From Variovorax sp. PMC12 (GTDB lineage Bacteria; Pseudomonadota; Gammaproteobacteria; Burkholderiales; Burkholderiaceae_C), in contig NZ_CP027773.1 of assembly GCF_003019815.1 (NCBI RefSeq), forward strand, positions 3,483,001-3,547,000: a stretch of 64,000 bases of DNA, read 5' to 3'. Positions 25,069-34,202 of this stretch are shown here, piece after piece. The position numbers and the translations under genes are program-made. The notes under the pieces were generated by a model. It did no database searches. It saw nothing but the letters and a program-made list of their open reading frames with translations, and had not been told where the DNA came from. Position 1 is the stretch's first letter. Each line of letters begins with the position of its first letter.

Positions 25069-26052
25069 TCAGGCCGCGCGGCGGTGGCGCGCCGGCGCCT
25101 TGCGCGCGGCCTTGGCGGCGGGCTTGCGCTTCTTCGCGGCGGCCTTGGGCGGCGGCGCGTTTTCTTCCTCGTCGCCTTCCTCATCGCCTTCTTCGCCGGC
25201 TGCCGCCTTGGCCGTCTTTGCGCCCTTGCCGCGCAGGCTGCGCTGCAGCAGTTCGGTCAGGTCGATGATCTTCGCGCCGCGTCCCTCGCTGGACTGCGAT
25301 TCCTCGGGCTCCGGCTGCGTCACCGTCTTGGTCTGGCCGGCCTTCACCTTCTTGTCGACCAGCCGCAGGATCTCGTCCTTGAACTCGTCCTTGAATTCGC
25401 CGGGGTCCCAGTCGGTGCTCATGTCCTCGACCAGTTCCTTGGCCATCTTCAGTTCACGCTCGCTCAGGCCGGCTTTCTTCACGTCTTCGGAAGGCAGCGG
25501 CAGGTCGGCCCAGGGGCGGATGTCGGCGCCCCAGCGCAGCAGGTTCAGCACGAGCCCGGGGCCCGAGGGCACCAGCACGGCCAGGTGCTGCTTGGTCTGG
25601 ATGACCACGCGCGCCACGCCCACGCGGCCGCTGCGCTGCAGGGTCTCGCGCAGCAGCGCATAGACCTTGGCGCCGCGGTTGATCGGTGCCACGTAGTAGG
25701 GCCGCTCGAGGTAGACGAAAGGAATGCCGTCGGCCGGCACGAAGGTCTCGATCTCGATGGTCTGCGTGGTCTTGGGGTAGGCGTCGGAAATTTCCTTGTC
25801 GCTGAGCACCACGTACTCGCCGTCCTCGTACTCGATGCCCTTGACGATCTGCTCGCGCGCGATTTCCTTGCCGGTCTTCTTGTTGATGCGCTTGTAGCCG
25901 ACCGGGTCCATGGTGCGTTTGTCGAGCCAGTCGAAGTCGATGCCGTGGTCGGTGGTAGCCGAATACAGCGCGACCGGAATGTGGACGAGGCCGAAGCTGA
26001 TCGCGCCCTTCCACAGGACGCGCGGCGCGGGGGCTTTTTTCGAGACGGGCAT
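25069..26052 (-). CDS. ku: Non-homologous end-joining protein Ku
   Basis: A 327-residue Ku protein that should form a DNA-end-encircling homodimer and recruit LigD. The Ku core runs from about 10 to 255 (WKGAISFGLVHIPVALY; YVVLSDKEI; the LIVVAR-like RVVIQTKQHLAVLV). A C-terminal tail first turns acidic (GDEEGDEEEN) and then strongly basic (KAAAKKRKP, RHRRAA); such tails aid DNA binding and translocation. A ggag lies upstream of the ATG. It precedes ligD by 18 bases, forming the two-gene end-joining operon. Confidence 0.96.
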   Translation of the reverse strand: MPVSKKAPAPRVLWKGAISFGLVHIPVALYSATTDHGIDFDWLDKRTMDPVGYKRINKKTGKEIAREQIVKGIEYEDGEYVVLSDKEISDAYPKTTQTIEIETFVPADGIPFVYLERPYYVAPINRGAKVYALLRETLQRSGRVGVARVVIQTKQHLAVLVPSGPGLVLNLLRWGADIRPWADLPLPSEDVKKAGLSERELKMAKELVEDMSTDWDPGEFKDEFKDEILRLVDKKVKAGQTKTVTQPEPEESQSSEGRGAKIIDLTELLQRSLRGKGAKTAKAAAGEEGDEEGDEEENAPPPKAAAKKRKPAAKAARKAPARHRRAA

Positions 26053-26127
26053 GGGCGCACTCCTTCAGCATTGGAATGTGCGCCGCCCGCATGCACGGGC
26101 GATGTAGGAGCGCGGCCCCAGCCGCCG

Positions 26128-27147
26128 TCAGGCCGCGCCGGCCACGCCGGCAACGTCAGCCACAGGCCCCAGCTGCCGCTCGCTGGGGCGCGCAAAGTAG
26201 AACCACTCGGCGCCGGGCTGCGCCAGGGCGTTGGGGAACACGATGAAGCCGTCCTCGGGTGCGCTGAGCAGCGTGCCGTCGTGGCGCATGCCGATGGGTT
26301 CGCCGCGCGCCACTTCGTCGAAGGTGGCCCAGTCGCGCACGAAGCTGTCGTCCTCGTGCAGGCGGTCGGTCACGCCGGCCAGCCGCAGCAGCCTGGGCGG
26401 CTGCGCCGGCCCGGCCGACAGCCCCTGCGGCAGCGCGGCCATGCCCAGCAGCGCGAGCGTGCGGCGGATGGCGCGCCAGGCCACCTCGGGCGCCTGCGGG
26501 TCCAGGTGCTGGCCGCATTCGAGCGTGACGCCGTAGCCGCCGCGGCTGCGGATGTATTCGTTGGTGCCGCGGCCGAAATCGAGCGCGGCTTCGTCGGCCG
26601 GCGTGCCGCCCGCGCGCTGCGCGAGACCGGCGGCGTAGATGTCGAGCCAGCCTTCCACCACGATCGGCGTGCCGATGTGCAGCGCGAGCTGGCCTTCCTC
26701 GAACGAGCGGGCAAAGGGCTCCAGCGTGCCGGTGTTGTCGCGCGGGCCGATCATGGCGAAGGCCTCGCCCTCGCTCTGGAAGGAATGCAGGTCGAGCAGC
26801 ACCTCGTGGCGCGCGATGAGCGGGGCCAGCACGTTGGTCACGCGGGCTTCGTAGTCCGCCGGGGCCTCGGTGGGGCGGAACAGGCGGTTGAGGTTGCGCT
26901 CGCCTTCGCGCTGCAGGCGCCGGCGCGCGAGCGGATTGGCCACCGGCACCAGGGTGAGTTCGCCGCTCAGCAGCCGCAGCGTGCCGGCCTCGAATTCGGC
27001 CAGGATGCGCTCGATGCCCAGCGTGCCGGAGACTTCGTCGCCATGCACGCCGCCCAGCACGAGCAGGCGGGGCCCGGGATTCAGCGAGGCGAAGGAATGG
27101 ATGCGCAGGCTGTCGGTGGCTGCGCCGTCGAATGGATCGGAGGACAT
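26128..27147 (-). CDS. Succinylglutamate desuccinylase/aspartoacylase family zinc hydrolase
   Basis: A 339-residue protein of the AstE/aspartoacylase M14-like family. Zinc ligands are visible as GGVHGDE near 32-38 and LDLHSF near 118; a catalytic Glu is likely in TLECGQH near 210. The C-terminal beta domain (SAPEDGFIVFPNA) fits family members. It probably deacylates an N-acyl amino acid or related amide; the substrate cannot be told. ATG 27147 was preferred over an in-frame TTG at 27183. It lies upstream of ku on the same strand with a 75-base gap and no sign of a functional link. Confidence 0.8.
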   Translation of the reverse strand: MSSDPFDGAATDSLRIHSFASLNPGPRLLVLGGVHGDEVSGTLGIERILAEFEAGTLRLLSGELTLVPVANPLARRRLQREGERNLNRLFRPTEAPADYEARVTNVLAPLIARHEVLLDLHSFQSEGEAFAMIGPRDNTGTLEPFARSFEEGQLALHIGTPIVVEGWLDIYAAGLAQRAGGTPADEAALDFGRGTNEYIRSRGGYGVTLECGQHLDPQAPEVAWRAIRRTLALLGMAALPQGLSAGPAQPPRLLRLAGVTDRLHEDDSFVRDWATFDEVARGEPIGMRHDGTLLSAPEDGFIVFPNALAQPGAEWFYFARPSERQLGPVADVAGVAGAA

Positions 27148-27309
27148 CCGGCAATTATTGCGGAGCCCTTTCCCTGTGCGCAAAGGCGCTATTCATTCCA
27201 TAGCACACCGCCCCCGTGATCGCCTACAGGGGGTGCCTTGCGTGTCCTACCGGGCCGGCGGCGGCATCGGACCACGCTCGTACTTCATCGAAGTGAAGGA
27301 GCCCCCCAC

Positions 27310-27570
27310 ATGACCAAGAACAGCAAGGCCCAGCCGGCCGCGCCCCAAAAGAACGCGGACGGCGGCAAGACCAAGGTGGCGCAGGAGGGCGAATCGTCTC
27401 CGCGCCTGCCGCACGAGCGCGACCAGTCGTCCGACAGCCAGCAGACGCCGGACGGCCGCCCGACCGAAGTGGGCCGCCAGGCCCATGAAGACGTGGAACG
27501 CGGCCTGGTCGACACCGACCGCGGCCTGGAGGCCAACCGCGTCTACAAGGACGGGAAGCTCAAGCGCTGA
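27310..27570 (+). CDS. Small hydrophilic protein of unknown function
   Basis: An 86-residue, highly charged protein with no membrane segment, probably largely disordered (repeated K, Q, D, E, R; for example VAQEGESSPRLPHERDQSSD). It starts at ATG 27310 with aaggag about nine bases upstream, a good Shine-Dalgarno, which supports it as real. It overlaps the convergent rpe gene by 11 bases at its end. I recognise no domain. Confidence 0.65.
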   Translation: MTKNSKAQPAAPQKNADGGKTKVAQEGESSPRLPHERDQSSDSQQTPDGRPTEVGRQAHEDVERGLVDTDRGLEANRVYKDGKLKR

Positions 27571-28255
27571 CCACGCCGGCCAGCTGCTTGCGCATGTCGC
27601 CGATGACGGCGCCGTAGTCCTTGGCGTTGAAGATGGCGCTGCCGGCCACGAAGGTGTCGGCGCCTGCCGAGGCCACGCGCGCGATGTTGTCGACCTTGAT
27701 GCCGCCGTCCACCTCGAGGCGGATGTCGCGGCCGCTCTGCTCGATGCGCTTGCGCGCCATCTCGATCTTGCGCAGCGCCGAGTCGATGAAGCTCTGGCCG
27801 CCGAAGCCGGGGTTCACGCTCATGATGAGGATCAGGTCGATGTCGTCGATGGCCCAGTCGAGCGCTTCCAGGCCCAGCCCCGGGTTGAACACCAGCCCGG
27901 CCTTGCAGCCGGCCGCCTTGATGGCCTGGATGCTGCGGTGCATGTGCGGCGAAGCATCGGGGTGGAAGCTGATGTAGTCGGCGCCCGCCTGCGCGAACGA
28001 GGCGGCCAGCGCGTCGACCGGATGGATCATCAGGTGCACGTCGATCGGCACCGGGGTGCCGTCGGCGGTCTTGGCGTAGGGCTTGAGCGCCTGGCAGATC
28101 ATCGGGCCGAAGGTCAGGTTCGGCACGTAGTGGTTGTCCATCACGTCGAAATGGATCCAGTCGGCGCCGGCCGCGATCACGTCGGTCAGTTCTTTGCCGA
28201 GTTGCGCGAAGTCGGCGGACAGGATGGAGGGCGCGATGCGGAACGGGGTGCTCAT
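27560..28255 (-). CDS. rpe: Ribulose-phosphate 3-epimerase
   Basis: A 231-residue TIM-barrel enzyme interconverting ribulose 5-phosphate and xylulose 5-phosphate (pentose phosphate and Calvin pathways). Hallmarks are APSILSADFA at the start, HFDVMDNHYVPN with metal ligands, IDVHLMIHPV, MSVNPGFGGQ and EVDGGI. ATG 28255 gives the normal family length. It is divergent from apaG with about 50 bases between. Confidence 0.96.
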   Translation of the reverse strand: MSTPFRIAPSILSADFAQLGKELTDVIAAGADWIHFDVMDNHYVPNLTFGPMICQALKPYAKTADGTPVPIDVHLMIHPVDALAASFAQAGADYISFHPDASPHMHRSIQAIKAAGCKAGLVFNPGLGLEALDWAIDDIDLILIMSVNPGFGGQSFIDSALRKIEMARKRIEQSGRDIRLEVDGGIKVDNIARVASAGADTFVAGSAIFNAKDYGAVIGDMRKQLAGVVSA

Positions 28256-28306
28256 AACCCCTGATTCTCGCAGCCGGCGCAAGTCCGACCAAAGGCCTCC
28301 GTTACC

Positions 28307-28711
28307 ATGCGCCCCATGTCACTCAGCCCCTTCAGCGTACAGGTCGAACCGCGCTTCCTGGCCGACCAGTCGTCCGCCAAGGACAACATCTACACCTTTT
28401 CCTATACGGTGACGGTCACGAACACCGGTTCGGTGGCCGCCCAGCTGATCGCGCGCCACTGGCTGATCAACGATGCCTCGGGCCATGCGCAGGAGGTCAA
28501 GGGCCTCGGCGTGATCGGCCAGCAGCCGCTGCTGGCGCCCGGCGAATCTTTCCGTTACACCAGCGGCTGCCGCCTGCAGGCGCCCAGCGGCACGATGCAC
28601 GGCAGCTTTTTCGTGGTGACCGAGGAAGGCGAGCGCTTCGACGTTCCCATTCCCATGTTCGTGCTGGAAGCCGACATCGGCGGCGCACCCGTCTCCCGCG
28701 TATTGCACTAG
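28307..28711 (+). CDS. apaG: ApaG (DUF525) protein
   Basis: A 134-residue protein of the ApaG family, a fibronectin-III-like beta sandwich. Family motifs are visible: YTFSYTVTVTNTGS, RHWLINDASG, GLGVIGQQPLLAPGE, YTSGC and GTMHGSF. Some members affect cobalt/magnesium tolerance, but the molecular role is unsettled. The start is ATG 28307 (aaagg 11 bases upstream) or 28316. The membrane protein gene 39 bases downstream runs in the same direction and may share its transcript. Confidence 0.92.
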   Translation: MRPMSLSPFSVQVEPRFLADQSSAKDNIYTFSYTVTVTNTGSVAAQLIARHWLINDASGHAQEVKGLGVIGQQPLLAPGESFRYTSGCRLQAPSGTMHGSFFVVTEEGERFDVPIPMFVLEADIGGAPVSRVLH

Positions 28712-28750
28712 GCACGGCGCGCCTCCTCTTTCCCTTCCCCGCCCCCCGAC

Positions 28751-30724
28751 ATGGCTGCCGCATCGCGCGACTTGCAGGGGCTGCTTGCCGGCCTCGACCC
28801 TACGGCCGATGTGGCGCAGCGCCACATCTGGCTCATCAACATCTTCGACTGGCTGCGCGGCGACCGCGCCTCGCCCCAGGCGGCCATGGGCCGCGTCCAG
28901 CTGCTGCTCGACGCCATCGAGGCGCGGCCGGAGCTGCGCGAGCGGCTGCGCGCCTGGTGGCGTGCGTTCACGCAGTCGGTCGACCTGACCACGCTGCTGG
29001 CCGACTACGGCTTCGCGCCGCGCACCGCCTTCGCCAGCGAGCTGGGCGAACGGCTGCGCCGCAAGATCCTGCCCGGCACGCCCGAGACCACCGACGCGTC
29101 GGACCTGTTCCGCATGGTGCTGCCCGGCGTGTTCGACGCCGGCTGGATCGCGCTGCTCGACGAGACGCAGCTCGCGCGCATCGGCGCGCTGCTGGCCGAC
29201 GTGGCCATCGACGACGACGGCGCCCCGCGTTGGCGCCACACGGTGATGGACGCCGTGACCTACTGCGCCAGCCAGGTGGTGGCCACCGGCTTCTCGCCCG
29301 AGTTGCGGCTGCGCATGAGCCCCGAGCTCGTCGCGGCCCGCCCGTTCCACGCGCTGATGGCCGACCTCGACGGCCTGCGCGAGCAGATGTTCGCGCAGCC
29401 GCGCGACGAGGCCGCGCTGCAGGCGGCCTTCGTGGTCTTCCGCGACCGGCTCGACGCCTGCCGCACCGTGACTTCGTCGGTCTACACGCACCTGGAGGAC
29501 AACGGCATCTCGGTGGGCCTGGTGTTCCGGCTGCGCCAGCTGCGCGAGCGCGTGCTGCGCATCCGCGAGCTGCTCGACTGCCTGATGTCGCCCAGCCCCG
29601 CGCCCAGCGTGGCGCGGCTGATCGGACGGCTGGTGCTGGCGGGCGGCGAGCGCAACAGCATCCGCGCGCTGATCGCGTCCAACTCGTCGATGCTGGCCGC
29701 CAAGGTGACCGAGCGCAGCGCCGAGACCGGAGAGCACTACATCACCCGCGACCGCGCCAGCTACGCGCAGATGGTGAAGAAGGCCGCGGGCGGCGGCGCG
29801 CTCACTTCCATCACGGTGCTGCTGAAGTTCGGCATCTATGCGCTGGGCCTGTCGGCCTTCTGGAGCGGGCTGGCCGCGGGCCTCATGTACGCGGCGAGCT
29901 TCGTCGCCATCCAGCTGCTGCACCTGACGCTGGCCACCAAGCAGCCCGCGATGACCGCGCCGGCGCTGGCGGCGCGGCTGCGCGACATCAAGTCGGACGA
30001 GGCGGTGGCCCGGTTCGTGGACGAGGTGGCCAACCTGGTGCGCTCCCAGGTGGCGGCGGTGCTGGGCAACGTGCTGGTGGTAGTGCCCGCGATGGCGGCG
30101 GTGGCGCTGCTGATACAGCTGGCAACCGGCCGGCCGCTGCTCGACGCGGCGCATGCGGCGGCCACGCTGAATTCGCTGTCGCTGGCCGGCCCGACCGCGC
30201 TTTATGCGGCATTCACCGGCATCCTGCTGTTTTCGGCCAGCATCATCGCCGGATGGACAGAAAACGCCTTTGTCCTGCACAGACTCGACTCCGCCATGCG
30301 TTACAACCCCCGCATCGGCGCTTTTCTGGGTGCCGCACGGGCTCGCCGCTGGGCCGACTTCATGCGCACGCACATCTCAGGCTTCGCCTCCAACATCTCG
30401 CTGGGACTCATGCTCGGACTGCTGCCCGCGTTCGCGGGTTTCTTCGGGCTCGGCGTGGATGTGCGCCACGTGACACTGTCGGCCGGGCAGATTGCTGCGG
30501 CCGCGGCGTCCACCGGCCCCGCGGTGCTGCAGCAGCCCGCGCTGTGGTGGGCGGTGGCGGCCATTCCCGTGATCGGCGCGCTCAATGTGAGCGTGAGTTT
30601 CTATTTCGCTTTCCGGCTGGCGCTGCGCGCGCACAGCGTGAGCCTGAATGACCGCGCGCGCATCCGCCGCGCGATCTGGGCGCGCTGGCGCAGCCGGCCG
30701 GTGAGCTTCTTCCTACCTGCATGA
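28751..30724 (+). CDS. Gcr-family membrane protein ('site-specific recombinase', PF10136-like)
   Basis: A 657-residue protein matching the family named after gonococcal crossover protein Gcr. The N-terminal ~350 residues are helical and soluble. The C-terminal part has several hydrophobic segments, near 355-390, 430-455, 475-500, 545-575 and 595-625. I see no tyrosine or serine recombinase active-site motif, and a polytopic membrane protein is an unlikely recombinase, so the product name is probably historical. Its stop overlaps the antiporter start (ATGA at 30721), indicating translational coupling and a membrane-related role. Confidence 0.8.
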   Translation: MAAASRDLQGLLAGLDPTADVAQRHIWLINIFDWLRGDRASPQAAMGRVQLLLDAIEARPELRERLRAWWRAFTQSVDLTTLLADYGFAPRTAFASELGERLRRKILPGTPETTDASDLFRMVLPGVFDAGWIALLDETQLARIGALLADVAIDDDGAPRWRHTVMDAVTYCASQVVATGFSPELRLRMSPELVAARPFHALMADLDGLREQMFAQPRDEAALQAAFVVFRDRLDACRTVTSSVYTHLEDNGISVGLVFRLRQLRERVLRIRELLDCLMSPSPAPSVARLIGRLVLAGGERNSIRALIASNSSMLAAKVTERSAETGEHYITRDRASYAQMVKKAAGGGALTSITVLLKFGIYALGLSAFWSGLAAGLMYAASFVAIQLLHLTLATKQPAMTAPALAARLRDIKSDEAVARFVDEVANLVRSQVAAVLGNVLVVVPAMAAVALLIQLATGRPLLDAAHAAATLNSLSLAGPTALYAAFTGILLFSASIIAGWTENAFVLHRLDSAMRYNPRIGAFLGAARARRWADFMRTHISGFASNISLGLMLGLLPAFAGFFGLGVDVRHVTLSAGQIAAAAASTGPAVLQQPALWWAVAAIPVIGALNVSVSFYFAFRLALRAHSVSLNDRARIRRAIWARWRSRPVSFFLPA

Positions 30725-31992
30725 ACCTGACGAGCTTCCTCAACGACCTGCTGGGCTTCTGGTCCGAATGGGTGCGCCCCTCGGCCGGCCTTCCCACCGT
30801 GCTGTGGTCGCTGCTGCTGGCTGCGGCCGCGGCTTCCGGCCATCTGGTCCAGCGCTACCTGGGCCTGCCCAAGGTGATCGGCTATTCGCTGGTGGGGGCG
30901 GTGGTCGGCTTCGCCGGCTTCGAAGGCGCGATCTGGCCGCTGCGCGGCATCAGCCTCTTCCTGCTGGAGCTGGGCGCGGCCGTGGTGCTGTTCGAGGCCG
31001 GCGGCCGGCTGCCGCTGCGCTGGTTCCGGCACAACCCGATGGTGCTGGTGCAGAGCCTGCTCGAAGCCACGCTCACCTATTTCGGCGTGTACTGGATCCT
31101 GACGCTGCTGGGCCTGCCCGAGCCGGTGGCCAACCCGATCGCGCTGATGGCCATCGTGGCCTCGCCGGCGGTGCTCAGCCGCGTGATCATCGACACCCGC
31201 GCCGCCGGCCCGGTGACCGAACGCGCCATGACGCTGTCCACGCTCAACACCTTCTACGCGCTGGCGCTGGGCTATGCGCAGGCCGGGCTGATCGAGCGCG
31301 CGCCGCAAACGGTGCTGCAGCAGCTCTATCCGGTGGCCGTGGTGCTGGGCCTGTCGTTCGTGGTGGGCGGCATCATGGCGCTGGCGCTGCGCTCGGCGCT
31401 GCGGGTGATGAGCCCGACCAGCGAGAACACGTCGATCCTGCTGCTGGCGATCATCGCGGCGGGCGCGGCCCTCACCGCGCACATCGGCGGCTCGGCGCCG
31501 CTGGCGGCGCTGATCGGCGGCGTGCTGCTCAAGACGCTCAACCCCAAGCCCTGGGCCTGGCAGCGCCAGCTTGGCACGGCCGCCTCGCTGCTGACCATGC
31601 TGATGTTCGTGCTGGTGTCCATCGTCGCCGCGCAGGCCGACTGGACCCTGCCCGTGGCCAGCGTGGTGCTGGCGGTGATCGGCGTGCGCCTGCTGACCAA
31701 GATCGCAGGCGTGGCCATCGCCAACCCCGGAAGCGGCGCAAGCTGGAAGCAGGCCTTCTGGGTCGGCTGCGCGATGTCGCCGCTGTCGTCGATCGCGCTG
31801 CTCATCGCCTCCAATTTCGCCACCGCCTCGCCCCTGCTGGGCACCATGATCACGCAGGTGGCCCTGCCCTCGATCCTGCTGATGGAAGTGGTGGGCGCGG
31901 TGCTCGCCACCGTGGCCATCCATGCGGTCGGGGAGAGTTCGGTGCCCTGGGCGCCCCAGGCCTTCAGCACCACCGAGGACACGCAGCGATGA
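30721..31992 (+). CDS. Cation:proton antiporter (CPA2/KefB-like)
   Basis: A 423-residue integral membrane protein with about 12 hydrophobic segments, of the monovalent cation:proton antiporter-2 type. KVIGYSLVGAVVG near the start and the ELGAAVVLFEAGGRL segment fit the core. There is no C-terminal TrkA-N/RCK nucleotide-binding domain, so it is shorter than full KefB/KefC. It is coupled on both sides by ATGA overlaps, to the Gcr-like gene upstream and a GCS2-type ligase downstream. KefB/C antiporters are gated by glutathione adducts, so the ligase neighbour is suggestive but unproven. Confidence 0.85.
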   Translation: MNLTSFLNDLLGFWSEWVRPSAGLPTVLWSLLLAAAAASGHLVQRYLGLPKVIGYSLVGAVVGFAGFEGAIWPLRGISLFLLELGAAVVLFEAGGRLPLRWFRHNPMVLVQSLLEATLTYFGVYWILTLLGLPEPVANPIALMAIVASPAVLSRVIIDTRAAGPVTERAMTLSTLNTFYALALGYAQAGLIERAPQTVLQQLYPVAVVLGLSFVVGGIMALALRSALRVMSPTSENTSILLLAIIAAGAALTAHIGGSAPLAALIGGVLLKTLNPKPWAWQRQLGTAASLLTMLMFVLVSIVAAQADWTLPVASVVLAVIGVRLLTKIAGVAIANPGSGASWKQAFWVGCAMSPLSSIALLIASNFATASPLLGTMITQVALPSILLMEVVGAVLATVAIHAVGESSVPWAPQAFSTTEDTQR

Positions 31993-33212
31993 GCAGCATC
32001 AGCAACAACAACAGCGCGGCCACCCCCGTCGATCCGGACAGCGACGACGTGCGCTCCGCCCCGCTGCCTGCGGACCCGGCGAGCCGCATGGTCAAGCTGG
32101 AGCCCTTCAACAAGTCGCAGGCGCTGTCGCTGGGCGTGGAGCTGGAACTTCAGCTCGTGAACACGCATGACTACGACCTCGCGCCGTACGCCGAGGACAT
32201 GCTGCGGCTGATGGCGCAGACGCCGCTGCCCGGCAGCGTGGTGCCCGAGATGACCTCGAGCATGATCGAGATCTCGACCGACATCTGCCATTCGGCGCAG
32301 GACGTGATCACGCAGCTCTCGCCGATCCGCGAGGCGCTGATCCGCAATGCCGACAAGCTCAACATCGCGGTGGTGGGCGGCGGCACGCATGCCTTCCAGC
32401 AGTGGCACGAGCGGCGCATCTACGACAAGCCGCGTTTTCGCGAGCTGTCGGAGCTGTACGGCTACCTGAGCAAGCAGTTCACCATCTTCGGCCAGCACGT
32501 GCACATCGGCTGCCCCGACGCCGACGCGGCGCTGCTGATGCTGCACCGCATGTCGCGCTACATCCCGCACTTCATCGCGCTGTCGGCGTCTTCGCCCTTC
32601 GTGCAGGGGCAGGACACGCAGTTCGACTCGGCGCGGCTGAACTCGGTGTTCGCGTTCCCGCTCTCGGGCCGCGCGCCCTTCACGCTGAGCTGGAAGGAGT
32701 TCGAGGCGTATTTCGAGCGCATGACCCGCACCGGCGTCGTGCGCAGCATGAAAGACTTCTACTGGGACATCCGCCCCAAGCCCGAGTTCGGCACCATCGA
32801 GATCCGCGTGTTCGACACGCCGCTCACCGTGGAGCGCGCCGCCGCGCTCGCGGGCTACGTGCAGTCATTGGCCGCTTGGTTCCTGCAGGAGCAGCCCTTC
32901 GAGCCGACCGAGGACGACTATCTCGTCTACACCTACAACCGCTTCCAGGCCTGCCGCTTCGGCCTGGACGCGGTCTACGTCGACCCCGCCAGCGGCCAGC
33001 ACATGCCGCTGCGCGACCACATCCTGATGACGATGACGCAGCTCGAGTGGCACAGCGAGGCGCTCAACGCCACGCAGGCGCTGGGCGAACTGCGCACCAG
33101 CGTGGAGGCCAACCGCAACGACGCGCGGTGGCTGCGCGAGAAGCAGGGAAAAGAACGGCTGCTGGCGGAGGTGGTGCGGCAGGCGGCGCTGCGGTTCCGG
33201 GGCGAAGCCTGA
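31989..33212 (+). CDS. GCS2 (YbdK-type) carboxylate-amine ligase
   Basis: A 407-residue ATP-grasp-like/glutamine-synthetase-fold ligase of the glutamate-cysteine ligase family 2. The start region GVELELQLV, metal/ATP motif GQHVHIGCPD, LSASSPFVQGQDT, and WDIRPKPEFGTIEIRVFDTP match. YbdK proteins have weak glutamate-cysteine ligase activity; the true substrate is often unknown. It starts within the stop of the antiporter (ATGA at 31989), so the genes are translationally coupled. The first ~35 residues are low-complexity. Confidence 0.88.
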   Translation: MSSISNNNSAATPVDPDSDDVRSAPLPADPASRMVKLEPFNKSQALSLGVELELQLVNTHDYDLAPYAEDMLRLMAQTPLPGSVVPEMTSSMIEISTDICHSAQDVITQLSPIREALIRNADKLNIAVVGGGTHAFQQWHERRIYDKPRFRELSELYGYLSKQFTIFGQHVHIGCPDADAALLMLHRMSRYIPHFIALSASSPFVQGQDTQFDSARLNSVFAFPLSGRAPFTLSWKEFEAYFERMTRTGVVRSMKDFYWDIRPKPEFGTIEIRVFDTPLTVERAAALAGYVQSLAAWFLQEQPFEPTEDDYLVYTYNRFQACRFGLDAVYVDPASGQHMPLRDHILMTMTQLEWHSEALNATQALGELRTSVEANRNDARWLREKQGKERLLAEVVRQAALRFRGEA

Positions 33213-33245
33213 GGCCGCCCGCGGCGCACCCCTTATGCTCGCCGC

Positions 33246-34202
33246 ATGGGTGAATTCGACCTGATCACACGCTACTTCAAGCGCCCCGCCACGCGCTCTC
33301 CGCTGGGCGTGGGCGACGACTGCGCCTTGCTCGCGCCCGCGGCGGGCATGCAGCTCGCGGTGTCCTCCGACATGCTGGTCGAAGGCCGGCACTTTCTCTC
33401 GACCGTCGATCCGGCGCGGCTCGGCCACAAGGCGCTGGCGGTGAACCTCAGCGACCTTGCCGCCTGCGGCGCGAAGCCGCTGGCCTTCACGCTGGCGCTG
33501 GCGCTGCCCGGCGTCGACGAGCCCTGGCTCGAAGGCTTCTCGCGCGGCCTGTTCGCGCTGGCCGATGCGCACGGCTGCGAACTGGTGGGCGGCGACACCA
33601 CGCGCGGCCCGCTCAACATCTGCATCACGGTTTTCGGCGAAGTGCCGGCCGGCGCGGCGCTGCTGCGCTCCGGCGCGCGCGCGGGCGACGACATCTGGGT
33701 CAGCGGCACGCTGGGCGATGCGCGCCTGGCGCTCGAGGTGTTCCGCGGCACGGTGTCGCTGCCGGCAGAGGCGTTCGAGTCGGCGCGCGCGCGCATGGAG
33801 CAGCCCACGCCGCGCGTGGCGCTGGGGCAGGCGCTGCGCGGCATCGCGTCCTCGGCGGTGGACGTGAGCGACGGGCTGATCGGCGACCTGGGCCACATCC
33901 TGGCTTCGAGCAAGGTGGGCGCGACGCTGGACGCCGATGCGGCCACCGGCCTGATCGCCGCCCAGGCGCCGGGCCTGGGCACAGCCGTCCTGCGCACCTG
34001 CGCGCTCTCCGGCGGCGACGACTACGAACTGGTCTTCACCGCGCCGCCTTCAGCACGCGCGGCGGTCGAGCAGGCCGGCCTCGACAGCGCGACGCCCGTG
34101 TCGCGCATCGGCCGCGTCGAGCCTGACGCGGGGCTGCGCATCGTCGATGCGGCCGGCGCGCCGGTGCCGCAGCGCTTCGGCTCCTTCGATCATTTCATCT
34201 AG
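33246..34202 (+). CDS. thiL: Thiamine-monophosphate kinase
   Basis: A 318-residue AIR-synthase/PurM-fold kinase that phosphorylates thiamine monophosphate to the active cofactor. MGEFDLITRYF, GVGDDCALL (ATP/Mg-binding), NLSDLAACGAKP, LVGGDTTRG and SGGDDYELVF are all family motifs. It lies 33 bases after the ligase gene. In many betaproteobacteria thiL is followed directly by pgpA and cinA/pncC; here an opposing MFS gene separates them. Confidence 0.96.
   Translation: MGEFDLITRYFKRPATRSPLGVGDDCALLAPAAGMQLAVSSDMLVEGRHFLSTVDPARLGHKALAVNLSDLAACGAKPLAFTLALALPGVDEPWLEGFSRGLFALADAHGCELVGGDTTRGPLNICITVFGEVPAGAALLRSGARAGDDIWVSGTLGDARLALEVFRGTVSLPAEAFESARARMEQPTPRVALGQALRGIASSAVDVSDGLIGDLGHILASSKVGATLDADAATGLIAAQAPGLGTAVLRTCALSGGDDYELVFTAPPSARAAVEQAGLDSATPVSRIGRVEPDAGLRIVDAAGAPVPQRFGSFDHFI

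Noticed and set aside
23077..27219. A 1,380-codon plus-strand open frame across ligD and ku
   Set aside because: Antisense to two well-supported genes plus their gap; composition is shadow-like.
28751..30724. The Gcr-type 'site-specific recombinase' as evidence of a mobile element
   Set aside because: The protein is a polytopic membrane protein without recombinase motifs; no att sites, terminal repeats or integrase lie nearby.
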